Shown piece after piece: positions 14,884 to 21,428 of a stretch of 21,428 nucleotides of DNA. Under the pieces are notes generated by a model. The model was not told the DNA's origin. It searched no databases and worked only from the letters and a program-made list of their open reading frames with translations. This DNA is from an uncultured Clostridium sp. (GTDB lineage Bacteria; Bacillota; Clostridia; Lachnospirales; Lachnospiraceae), in the NCBI GenBank assembly GCA_900543885.1, contig UQTA01000047.1:1-21428 (forward strand), given 5' to 3'. Positions within the stretch are counted from its first letter, which is position 1; each line of letters opens with the position of its first letter. The position numbers and the translations under genes were made by a program.

Positions 14884-15819
14884 ATGCATGGAGTAACTAT
14901 TACAGAACTGATCGAAAAAATGAATCTGCGAAATTCTACACCGCAGATCGATACAGACAAGATCGTGCTGACTCATCCGGATGTAAACCGCCCGGCTCTG
15001 CAGCTGACCGGATTTTTTGATCATTTTGACAGAGAGCGTGTACAGATCATCGGATATGTGGAGCAGGCATATATTAGAACCATGGAGCGTGATGTAAAAC
15101 GCCAGATGTTTGATAAGCTTACTTCCAGTCAGATCCCGTGCCTGGTATTCAGCAGAAGCCAGGAGCCAGATGATGACCTGCTGGAATACTGCAATTACTA
15201 CGGTGTTCCATGTCTTGTATCTGATAAGACCACTTCTTCCCTGATGGCAGAGGTAATCCGCTGGTTAAACGTAAAGCTGGCACCATGTATCAGCATCCAT
15301 GGCGTGCTTCTTGATGTATTTGGTGAAGGCGTTCTGATCATGGGTGAGAGCGGAATCGGTAAAAGCGAGGCAGCTCTGGAACTGATCAAGAGAGGACACC
15401 GTCTTGTTACCGATGATGTAGTAGAGATCCGCAAAGTCAGCGATGATACACTGATCGGAAGTGCACCGGATATTACCAGACATTTTATTGAACTTCGCGG
15501 CATCGGTATTATCGATGTAAAGACACTTTACGGTGTTGAAAGTGTTAAGGATACCCAGTCTATTGATATGGTCATTAAATTAGAGGACTGGAATAAGGAT
15601 AAAGAATATGATCGGCTGGGACTGGAAGACCAGTATACGGAATTTTTAGGCAATAAAGTAGTATGCCATACGATCCCTATCCGTCCGGGACGTAACCTTG
15701 CTATTATCGTAGAGTCTGCGGCAGTCAACTATCGTCAGAAGAAGATGGGTTACAATGCAGCACAGGAGCTGTACAATCGTGTGCAGGCCAATTTAAAGGG
15801 GATGTCCCCGTCGAAGTAA
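14884..15819 (+). CDS. hprK: HPr(Ser) kinase/phosphorylase
   Basis: Bifunctional sensor enzyme of Firmicutes carbon catabolite repression: phosphorylates Ser46 of HPr/Crh with ATP or PPi and removes the phosphate with Pi. 311 residues, cytoplasmic, normally a hexamer. AAGGGGG lies 8 bases before the ATG. The N-terminal HprK_N domain spans about 1-130. The catalytic domain has His139, the Walker A loop GESGIGKS (154-161, Lys160), the acidic pair Asp177/Asp178, the HprK signature LRGIGIIDVK (204-213) and the capping segment IPIRPGRN (264-271). All key residues are present, so both activities are expected. Its likely substrate, an HPr-family protein with Ser46, is encoded about 3 kb downstream in the same cluster. 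A candidate promoter at 14786 suggests expression partly independent of uvrC. Confidence 0.98.
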   Translation: MHGVTITELIEKMNLRNSTPQIDTDKIVLTHPDVNRPALQLTGFFDHFDRERVQIIGYVEQAYIRTMERDVKRQMFDKLTSSQIPCLVFSRSQEPDDDLLEYCNYYGVPCLVSDKTTSSLMAEVIRWLNVKLAPCISIHGVLLDVFGEGVLIMGESGIGKSEAALELIKRGHRLVTDDVVEIRKVSDDTLIGSAPDITRHFIELRGIGIIDVKTLYGVESVKDTQSIDMVIKLEDWNKDKEYDRLGLEDQYTEFLGNKVVCHTIPIRPGRNLAIIVESAAVNYRQKKMGYNAAQELYNRVQANLKGMSPSK

Positions 15820-15820
15820 A

Positions 15821-15840
15821 GGCTGAACTGTAACAAATAA
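15821..15840 (+). repeat. Dispersed intergenic motif, hprK-murB gap
   Basis: GGCTGAACTGTAACAAATAA, the copy closest to the consensus, begins one base after the hprK stop codon. A small stem-loop CGGCT/AGCCG (15859-15875) follows in the same 99-base gap. Confidence 0.65.
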
Positions 15841-15918
15841 AGGAAAATAGTCAGGGATCGGCTGTGGAAGAGCCGGAATACATGAATGAGTAAACAAGTA
15901 AGAGAGGAATAAGACCCC

Positions 15919-16869
15919 ATGTCAGAGTTTTGTGAAAAGCTGGAAGAGAAACTGAAGAAAGTCATGACTTCAGAGAGAGGAAGCTTCCGCTTTATGGAGC
16001 CTATGAAACGCCACACCACTTTCCGCATTGGAGGACCGGCAGCTGTATTTATCAGCCCTGGTTCAGAAGAAGAACTGAAAGAGGTGCTGAACCTGTTAAA
16101 AGAGGAAAATATCCCCTGGACCATCCTGGGAAATGGAAGCAACCTGTTAGTCAGTGATGAAGGCTTTAAGGGGGCTGTTATTTCCATGTCTGAAGGCTGG
16201 GCTTACTCCGGCGTGTTAAAAGAGGATGAAAAAGCGGGTAAGACCCTTATAAGAGCAGGTGCGGGAGAGCTGTTAAGCCGTACGGCAAGACTGGCCATGG
16301 AGTGCTCTCTTACAGGAATGGAATTTGCTTCCGGTATTCCGGGAACCATCGGCGGCGCTCTGGTGATGAATGCAGGAGCTTATGGCTCAGAGATCTGCAA
16401 TATTTTATCCAGAGCAAAGGTGATGACAACAGAGGGAGAGATATTAGAACTTCCTGCCCAAAAACTGGAATTAGGCTATCGTACCAGCTGTATTCCAAGA
16501 GAAAAGTATATTGTATTAGAGGCAGTATTTGAGCTTACCAAAGGAAGTAAGGAAGCTATCAGCAGCCAGATGCGGGAATTATCACAGAAGCGCAGGGAAA
16601 AACAGCCGTTGGAATATCCAAGTGCAGGCAGTACCTTCAAACGGCCGGAAGGCAGTTTTGCGGCAAAACTGATCGAAGATGCCGGTTTAAAGGGATTTTC
16701 AGTAGGCGGAGCCATGGTTTCTGAAAAGCACAGTGGTTTTGTGATCAATTACAATGATGCCACAGCAAGTGATGTGATGGAACTTTGCAGACAGGTAAGA
16801 GAAAAAGTCAAAGCCTTAAGCGGGATCGAACTGGAAATGGAAGTTAAGAGGCTGGGAGAATTCAAATGA
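15919..16869 (+). CDS. murB: UDP-N-acetylenolpyruvoylglucosamine reductase
   Basis: FAD enzyme that reduces UDP-GlcNAc-enolpyruvate to UDP-MurNAc with NADPH, the second committed step of peptidoglycan precursor synthesis in the cytoplasm. 316 residues. AGAGG (15903-15907) lies 11 bases before the ATG, a somewhat long spacing. The FAD-binding domain has RHTTFRIGGPA (31-41), LGNGSNLLVSD (70-80) and GIPGTIGGALVMNAGAYG (139-156). Catalytic residues are visible: Arg188 (GYRTS), Ser238 (AGSTFKRP) and Glu308 (EMEVKRLG). The shorter Ser-containing loop and overall length fit the type II MurB of Firmicutes. The last four bases overlap the rapZ start (ATGA), so translation is probably coupled. Confidence 0.97.
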   Translation: MSEFCEKLEEKLKKVMTSERGSFRFMEPMKRHTTFRIGGPAAVFISPGSEEELKEVLNLLKEENIPWTILGNGSNLLVSDEGFKGAVISMSEGWAYSGVLKEDEKAGKTLIRAGAGELLSRTARLAMECSLTGMEFASGIPGTIGGALVMNAGAYGSEICNILSRAKVMTTEGEILELPAQKLELGYRTSCIPREKYIVLEAVFELTKGSKEAISSQMRELSQKRREKQPLEYPSAGSTFKRPEGSFAAKLIEDAGLKGFSVGGAMVSEKHSGFVINYNDATASDVMELCRQVREKVKALSGIELEMEVKRLGEFK

Positions 16870-17735
16870 AACTTGTGATCGTAACTGGAATGAGCGGGGC
16901 AGGAAAGACCATTGCTTTAAAAATGTTAGAGGATATAGGATTTTACTGCGTGGACAACCTTCCCATCTCTCTGGTGGATAAATTTGTACAGCTTGTATCA
17001 GAAGGCACAAATATTGAAAAAACGGCTTTGGGTCTGGATATACGAAGCGGAGAAGAACTGGAAAATCTGGATGAGATCCTGGAAAACTGGCGCAGCAACA
17101 ATGTAGATGTCCAGGTGCTGTTTCTGGATGCAAATGACGCAGTTCTTATTAAACGTTATAAAGAGACCCGCCGCACCCATCCTCTTGCAGGCTCAGGAAG
17201 ACTGGAAAGCGGTATTGAAAAAGAGCGGGAAAAGCTGGCTTTCTTAAAAAAAGAGGCAGATTATATCATTGACACCAGTATGCTCCTTACCAGGGAACTG
17301 CGAAAAGAACTGGAAAAGATATTTTTGCAGGATGCAAGATATAAAAATATGTATGTCACCGTATTGTCTTTCGGCTTTAAATATGGAATACCGGAAGATG
17401 CGGATCTGGTATTTGATGTACGTTTCCTTCCAAATCCTTATTACGATGAGCATCTGCGCCCACTTACAGGTCAGGTGCAGGCAGTGAGAGATTATGTAAT
17501 GCAGGGCGGGACTGCGGATGTTTTCTTAAAGAAGCTGTATGATATGATCGATTTTCTTCTGCCAAACTACATAAATGAAGGAAAAAACCAGCTGGTCATT
17601 GCAGTAGGCTGCACAGGCGGAAAGCACCGCTCCGTTACCATAGCAAGAGCTTTATATGAGCATCTTGAGGCAGCCGGAGAATACGGTATACGCATTGACC
17701 ACAGGGACATTGACAAAGATAATAAAAAAGCGTAA
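16866..17735 (+). CDS. rapZ: RNase adapter/nucleotide-binding protein RapZ (YvcJ family)
   Basis: P-loop protein of 289 residues. In E. coli RapZ binds the GlmZ/GlmY small RNAs and directs RNase E; the Bacillus homologue YvcJ hydrolyses nucleotides and affects competence. The clostridial role is inferred from these and not certain, as RNase E targets differ. Visible motifs: Walker A GMSGAGKT (8-15), VDNLPISLVDKF (29-40), the Walker B-like FLDAN (86-90), RYKETRRTHPL (97-107), FGFKYGIPEDADLVFDVRFLPNPYY (169-193) and the C-terminal GCTGGKHRSVTIARAL (248-263), the RNA/metabolite-binding domain signature. The start overlaps the end of murB by 4 bases. The yvcK gene that separates yvcJ and whiA in Bacillus is absent here; whiA follows after 37 bases. 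Confidence 0.96.
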   Translation: MKLVIVTGMSGAGKTIALKMLEDIGFYCVDNLPISLVDKFVQLVSEGTNIEKTALGLDIRSGEELENLDEILENWRSNNVDVQVLFLDANDAVLIKRYKETRRTHPLAGSGRLESGIEKEREKLAFLKKEADYIIDTSMLLTRELRKELEKIFLQDARYKNMYVTVLSFGFKYGIPEDADLVFDVRFLPNPYYDEHLRPLTGQVQAVRDYVMQGGTADVFLKKLYDMIDFLLPNYINEGKNQLVIAVGCTGGKHRSVTIARALYEHLEAAGEYGIRIDHRDIDKDNKKA

Positions 17736-17746
17736 CACATAAACAG
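17731..17746 (+). repeat. Dispersed intergenic motif (3' half), rapZ-whiA gap
   Basis: CGTAACACATAAACAG overlaps the rapZ stop codon and resembles the right half of the copy after the HPr-like gene (CGTAACATATAAACAG, 19050-19065). Only the right half of the motif is present, so membership is less certain. Confidence 0.4.
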
Positions 17747-17772
17747 ATATTTTATATGATAACGAGGTTCAA

Positions 17773-18723
17773 ATGTCATTTTCTTCTACAGTAAAAGAGG
17801 AACTGTCCAGGCAGCTTACCACTGCCAGACATTGCCAGATCGCAGAAATGGCGGCTATCTTAAGTCTTTGCGGACGGGTGAAGATATCAGCATCCGATCA
17901 CTTTGCCATTGCCATCCACACAGAAAATCTGGCAGTTGCAAGAAAATACTTTACATTATTGAAAAAAACATTTAATATAAATACTGATGTTTTGATTCGT
18001 CAGGGCCTGTTACCGGCCCGGAGTAAGACCTATGTTGTAGCGGTGAGAGAACATGAAGATGCTCTTCGTGTTTTACAGGCGGCGAAATTGCTGGATGAAA
18101 ATGGTGAGATCGCGGAAGACCTGTCCTTAGTACACAACGTGATCGTGCAGAATGCCTGTTGCAGACGGGCGTTCATCCGGGGAGCTTTTCTTGCAGCAGG
18201 CTCTATTAGTGATCCTGAGAAGTTTTATCACTTTGAGATCACTTGCGCGTCTATGGGGAAGGCGAAGCAGCTTCAAGGGCTTATGGCATCATTTAAAATC
18301 GATGCCAGGATCGTACTGCGCAAGCGCTATTTCGTGGTATATGTAAAAGAAGGAAATCAGATCGTTGATCTTTTAAATATCATGGAAGCACCGGTCGCTT
18401 TGATGGAACTGGAGAACATACGGATCGTAAAAGAAATGCGCAACACAGTAAACCGCAAGGTGAACTGTGAGACTGCAAACATCAACAAAACAGTTTCCGC
18501 AGCGGTGAAGCAGATGGAAGATATACGCTACATCTGCGATACAGTGGGGCTTGAATCTCTCCCTGATAATTTAAAGGAAATGGCAAAACTGCGTCTGGAA
18601 CGGCCGGAAGCCACTTTAAAAGAACTGGGAGAAGCGCTGGAACCACCGGTGGGAAAATCCGGTGTCAATCACAGACTGAGAAAATTAAGCATGATGGCAC
18701 AGGATATACGGGAAAGATCTTAA
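17773..18723 (+). CDS. whiA: DNA-binding protein WhiA
   Basis: 316-residue WhiA/YvcL family protein. In Streptomyces it controls sporulation septation; in Bacillus it is nucleoid-associated and affects division and chromosome segregation. The exact role in clostridia is not known. GAGG (17764-17767) lies 5 bases before the ATG. The N-terminal part (about 1-195) is the LAGLIDADG homing-endonuclease-like fold, starting MSFSSTVKEELSRQ and containing RRAFIRGAFLAAGSISDP; the family is considered nuclease-inactive. The C-terminal HTH (about 225-316) includes NRKVNCETANINKTV and LKELGEALEPPVGKSGVNHRLRKL. It follows rapZ and precedes the HPr-like gene, an order resembling yvcJ-yvcK-yvcL-crh of Bacillus subtilis without yvcK. 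Confidence 0.97.
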   Translation: MSFSSTVKEELSRQLTTARHCQIAEMAAILSLCGRVKISASDHFAIAIHTENLAVARKYFTLLKKTFNINTDVLIRQGLLPARSKTYVVAVREHEDALRVLQAAKLLDENGEIAEDLSLVHNVIVQNACCRRAFIRGAFLAAGSISDPEKFYHFEITCASMGKAKQLQGLMASFKIDARIVLRKRYFVVYVKEGNQIVDLLNIMEAPVALMELENIRIVKEMRNTVNRKVNCETANINKTVSAAVKQMEDIRYICDTVGLESLPDNLKEMAKLRLERPEATLKELGEALEPPVGKSGVNHRLRKLSMMAQDIRERS

Positions 18724-18725
18724 AA

Positions 18726-18752
18726 CAGGTACCTGGATGGAAGAGTTCCATC
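18726..18752 (+). promoter_or_regulatory. Palindrome and hairpin between whiA and the HPr-like gene
   Basis: A perfect 10-base palindrome CAGGTACCTG (18726-18735) is followed directly by a 7-bp hairpin GATGGAA-GAG-TTCCATC (18736-18752), which ends 10 bases before the AGGAGG of the next gene. No T-run follows. It may be a processing or stability element that lets the small downstream gene accumulate more mRNA than whiA; this is inference. Confidence 0.5.
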
Positions 18753-18774
18753 TACAGGAATGAGGAGGATAATT

Positions 18775-19029
18775 ATGGTTAAAAAATCTATTAAAATTGA
18801 GTTGTCTTCAGGTCTGGAAGCACGTCCGGCAGCTATGCTGGTTCAGGTTGCAAGTCAGTATGACAGCAAGATCTACCTGGAAGCTGACTCTAAGCGTGTA
18901 AATGCAAAGAGCATTATGGGTATGATGACGCTTGGCCTGGTGACTGGTGAGTCCATCACTGTAGAAGCGGATGGTGCTGACGAAGAGCAGGCAGTTGCTG
19001 AGATCGAGAAGTATCTGCAGAATCAGTAA
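18775..19029 (+). CDS. HPr-family protein lacking His15 (Crh-like)
   Basis: 84 residues. The ATG at 18775 has AGGAGG (18763-18768) 6 bases upstream; an in-frame ATG at 18760 overlaps that site and is rejected. The fold is clearly HPr: the active-site loop reads SGLEARPAA and the regulatory helix NAKSIMGMM. Numbered from this start, position 15, the His phosphorylated by Enzyme I in true HPr, is Glu (codon GAA), while Arg17 and the HprK target Ser46 are kept. It therefore should not carry phosphate in the PTS, but could be phosphorylated by HprK, as Bacillus Crh is (Crh has Gln15). The position directly after whiA is also that of crh in Bacillus subtilis. The likely role is CcpA co-repression or metabolic sensing; the Glu may mimic phospho-His. 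A true HPr should exist elsewhere in the genome. A terminator follows. Confidence 0.93.
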   Translation: MVKKSIKIELSSGLEARPAAMLVQVASQYDSKIYLEADSKRVNAKSIMGMMTLGLVTGESITVEADGADEEQAVAEIEKYLQNQ

Positions 19030-19041
19030 GAGAAGATTTCT

Positions 19042-19061
19042 GACTGAACCGTAACATATAA
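19042..19061 (+). repeat. Dispersed intergenic motif after the HPr-like gene
   Basis: GACTGAACCGTAACATATAA lies 12 bases after the stop codon and just ahead of the terminator. It matches the copy at 15821 at most positions, with differences at the first half and in the central TG/CG step. Confidence 0.6.
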
Positions 19062-19067
19062 ACAGGC

Positions 19068-19103
19068 AAAAGAGGCTGCTGTAAATGAGCGGTCTCTTTT
19101 TTT
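19068..19103 (+). terminator. Intrinsic terminator between the HPr-like gene and dnaE
   Basis: AAAAGAGGCTGCT (19068-19080) pairs with AGCGGTCTCTTTT (19088-19100) through 13 pairs including two G-T wobbles, with a 7-base loop and a T-run to 19103. The dnaE ribosome site begins only 5 bases later, so dnaE must be read through or use a promoter lying upstream of this hairpin. Confidence 0.88.
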
Positions 19104-19118
19104 CACAAAGGAGAGTTT

Positions 19119-21428
19119 ATGGCATTTACGCATCTGCATGTCCATACGGAATACAGCCTTTTGGATGGCTCTTCTAAGATAAAGGAGCTGACTTCCAGGG
19201 CGAAAGAACTGGGAATGGACAGTATGGCAATTACCGATCATGGCGTTATGTACGGCGTCATTGATTTTTACCGGGCTGCCAGGGAAGCGGGGATCAAGCC
19301 GATCCTGGGCTGTGAAGTCTATGTGGCTCCAGGCTCCCGCTTTGACCGGGAAAGCGGTGCCGGTGATGACCGCTATTACCACCTGATCCTTTTAGCGGAG
19401 AATAATGCGGGCTACAAAAATCTTATGAAGATCGTTTCTAAAGGCTTCGTTGATGGTTTTTACTATAAGCCCAGAGTTGATCTGGAACTTTTATCCACTT
19501 ACCATGAAGGAATTATCGCACTAAGCGCCTGCCTTGCAGGTGAAGTGCAGAAATACCTGGCAAGAGGTATGTATGAAGAGGCAAAACGATCTGCATTAAG
19601 GTATTATGAGATCTTTGGGAAGGACCATTTTTATCTGGAACTTCAGGATCACGGTATACCGGAACAGAAAATGGTAAATCAGGGTCTTATGCGCCTTTCT
19701 CAGGATACAGGACTGGAACTGGTGGCTACCAACGACGTCCATTATACCTATGCAGAAGATGCCAAGGCCCATGACATATTATTGTGTATCCAGACAGGTA
19801 AAAAAGTAGCAGACGAGGATCGCCTGCGCTATGAAGGCGGACAGTATTACTGCAAATCGGAAGAGGAGATGCGAAAACTGTTCCCTTATGCAAAAGAAGC
19901 CATTGACAATACTCACAAAATCGCCGAAAGGTGTAATGTGGAGATCGAGTTTGGCGTCACCAAGCTGCCGAAATATGAAGTGCCGGAAGGCTTTGACTCC
20001 TGGACTTATTTAAATCACTTATGCCAGGAAGGTTTTAAGGACCGCTACCCAGATGATGACGGGACTTTAAGCCGCCGTCTGGACTATGAACTGGGAGTGA
20101 TCCGTACCATGGGGTATGTGGATTATTTCCTGATCGTGTGGGATTTTATCAATTATGCCCGTTCCCAGAATATTATGGTAGGTCCGGGCCGTGGTTCTGC
20201 TGCGGGAAGTATTGTTTCTTATACACTGGGGATCACCAATATTGATCCCGTACGCTATAATCTGCTGTTTGAGCGCTTTCTAAATCCGGAGCGTGTGTCC
20301 ATGCCTGATATTGACGTGGATTTCTGCTATGAACGCCGCCAGGAAGTTATTGACTATGTTGTGCGCAAATACGGCAAAGACCAGGTGGTGCAGATCGTTA
20401 CCTTTGGTACGCTGGCAGCAAAAGGTGTAGTCCGTGATGTAGGCCGTGTGCTGGATCTGCCCTATGCCATGTGCGATTCCATTGCGAAAATGATCCCCAA
20501 TGATCTGGGGATGACACTGGATAAGGCTCTTACTGCCAATCCGGATCTAAAAAAGCTTTATAACGAAAATGAGCAGGTAAAGTATCTGATAGACATGTCA
20601 AAACGTCTGGAGGGGCTTCCAAGGCATACATCCATGCATGCAGCAGGCGTTGTGATCGGCAGCCGTTCCATTGATGAGTTTGTACCGCTGTCCAGAGCAG
20701 CAGACGGCACCATTACCACCCAGTTTACCATGACTACCATTGAAGAACTGGGACTGTTGAAAATGGACTTTTTAGGGCTTCGTACTTTGACGGTTATACA
20801 AAATGCGGTGCGCCTGGCAGAAAAAGACTATGGCATCAAGCTGGATATGGATCATATTGATTATGATGATAAGAAGGTACTGGAATCCATTGGCACAGGC
20901 CGTACAGAAGGCGTGTTCCAGCTTGAAAGCGGCGGTATGAAAGGGTTCATGAAGGAACTGAAACCGGAGAATCTGGAAGATATCATTGCCGGTATCTCTT
21001 TGTATCGACCGGGTCCTATGGACTTCATTCCCCGCTACTTAAAAGGTAAAAATGATAAAACATCCATTACTTATGAGTGCCCGCAGCTGGAGCCTATTTT
21101 AAGCCCGACTTACGGCTGCATCGTTTATCAGGAGCAGGTTATGCAGATCGTCCGTGATCTGGCTGGCTATACTATGGGACGAAGCGATCTGGTGCGCCGT
21201 GCCATGAGTAAGAAAAAGACGGCTGTCATGGAGAAAGAGCGCCAGAATTTCGTTTATGGAAATGAGGCAGAGGGAGTAAAGGGCTGCATAGCCAATGGAA
21301 TCGATGAAAAAACAGCCAATCATATTTATGATGAAATGATTGATTTCGCCAAATATGCTTTTAATAAGTCTCATGCGGCTGCTTATGCGGTGGTTTCTTA
21401 TCAGACTGACTCTTTAAAATACTACTAT
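19119..21428 (+). CDS. dnaE: DNA polymerase III alpha subunit, DnaE type (5' two-thirds, cut by window edge)
   Basis: Replicative C-family DNA polymerase. The frame is open for 770 codons to the window end; full-length DnaE is usually about 1150 residues, so roughly the last third is missing. AAGGAG (19108-19113) lies 5 bases before the ATG. The N-terminal PHP domain begins FTHLHVHTEYSLLDGSSK with its metal-binding His residues, and includes AITDHGVMYG. The polymerase domain has GPGRGSAAGS, the catalytic PDIDVDF (Asp399 and Asp401) and KMDFLGLRTL with Asp550, equivalent to the Asp401/403/555 triad of E. coli. Further on are SLYRPGPMDFIPRYLKGK and AFNKSHAAAYAVVSYQTD, typical of DnaE rather than the PolC type, whose exonuclease insertion is absent. 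Firmicutes usually encode PolC as well, elsewhere. Confidence 0.97.
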   Translation, partial: MAFTHLHVHTEYSLLDGSSKIKELTSRAKELGMDSMAITDHGVMYGVIDFYRAAREAGIKPILGCEVYVAPGSRFDRESGAGDDRYYHLILLAENNAGYKNLMKIVSKGFVDGFYYKPRVDLELLSTYHEGIIALSACLAGEVQKYLARGMYEEAKRSALRYYEIFGKDHFYLELQDHGIPEQKMVNQGLMRLSQDTGLELVATNDVHYTYAEDAKAHDILLCIQTGKKVADEDRLRYEGGQYYCKSEEEMRKLFPYAKEAIDNTHKIAERCNVEIEFGVTKLPKYEVPEGFDSWTYLNHLCQEGFKDRYPDDDGTLSRRLDYELGVIRTMGYVDYFLIVWDFINYARSQNIMVGPGRGSAAGSIVSYTLGITNIDPVRYNLLFERFLNPERVSMPDIDVDFCYERRQEVIDYVVRKYGKDQVVQIVTFGTLAAKGVVRDVGRVLDLPYAMCDSIAKMIPNDLGMTLDKALTANPDLKKLYNENEQVKYLIDMSKRLEGLPRHTSMHAAGVVIGSRSIDEFVPLSRAADGTITTQFTMTTIEELGLLKMDFLGLRTLTVIQNAVRLAEKDYGIKLDMDHIDYDDKKVLESIGTGRTEGVFQLESGGMKGFMKELKPENLEDIIAGISLYRPGPMDFIPRYLKGKNDKTSITYECPQLEPILSPTYGCIVYQEQVMQIVRDLAGYTMGRSDLVRRAMSKKKTAVMEKERQNFVYGNEAEGVKGCIANGIDEKTANHIYDEMIDFAKYAFNKSHAAAYAVVSYQTDSLKYYY

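Overview
This 21.4 kb window looks like the chromosome of a low-to-moderate-GC Gram-positive anaerobe, most likely a Lachnospiraceae (Clostridia). The reasons are strong AGGAGG-type ribosome sites, a single-chain pyruvate:ferredoxin oxidoreductase, a methionine aminopeptidase carrying an N-terminal SEC-C zinc motif, and the gene order uvrC, hprK, murB, rapZ, whiA, HPr-like, dnaE. The family-level call is inference; the genus cannot be fixed from this sequence.

Layout. (1) 124-4409: four tandem, same-strand paralogous lipoproteins. Each has a lipobox signal peptide and a near-identical TPR block. The second to fourth end in MORN-like repeats and the first ends in YD/RHS-like repeats. (2) 4597-8341: nifJ as a monocistronic unit with its own promoter, a leader hairpin and a strong terminator. 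(3) 8361-9446: map on the minus strand, convergent with nifJ. (4) 9581-10199: a small Xre-type HTH gene (minus) divergent from a complete, previously uncalled mini-unit (promoter, 46-codon secreted or membrane peptide, terminator). (5) 10393-12091: a lone mannitol-dehydrogenase/fructuronate-reductase family gene. (6) 12117-14748: a structured leader, a DUF1653 gene and uvrC. (7) 14884-19103: hprK, murB, rapZ, whiA and a small HPr-family gene, closed by a terminator. (8) 19119-21428: dnaE, cut by the window edge.

How the genes relate. PFOR supplies acetyl-CoA and reduced ferredoxin in anaerobic fermentation. The 14.9-19.1 kb cluster brings together the HPr serine kinase/phosphorylase and an HPr-family partner that keeps Ser46 but has Glu instead of the phosphorylatable His at position 15. 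The partner lies directly after whiA, as crh does in Bacillus subtilis, so it is best read as a Crh-like regulator rather than a PTS phosphocarrier. Cell-wall (murB), RNA/nucleotide (rapZ), DNA-binding (whiA), repair (uvrC) and replication (dnaE) genes surround it.

The points most worth a second look are the Glu15 HPr, the mosaic lipoprotein array, the Xre/secreted-peptide pair, the structured leader before DUF1653-uvrC, and a short dispersed motif (consensus GGCTGAACTGTAACAAATAA) that recurs on the coding strand just after stop codons in several gaps. No tRNA, rRNA, CRISPR array, integrase or insertion sequence was recognised.
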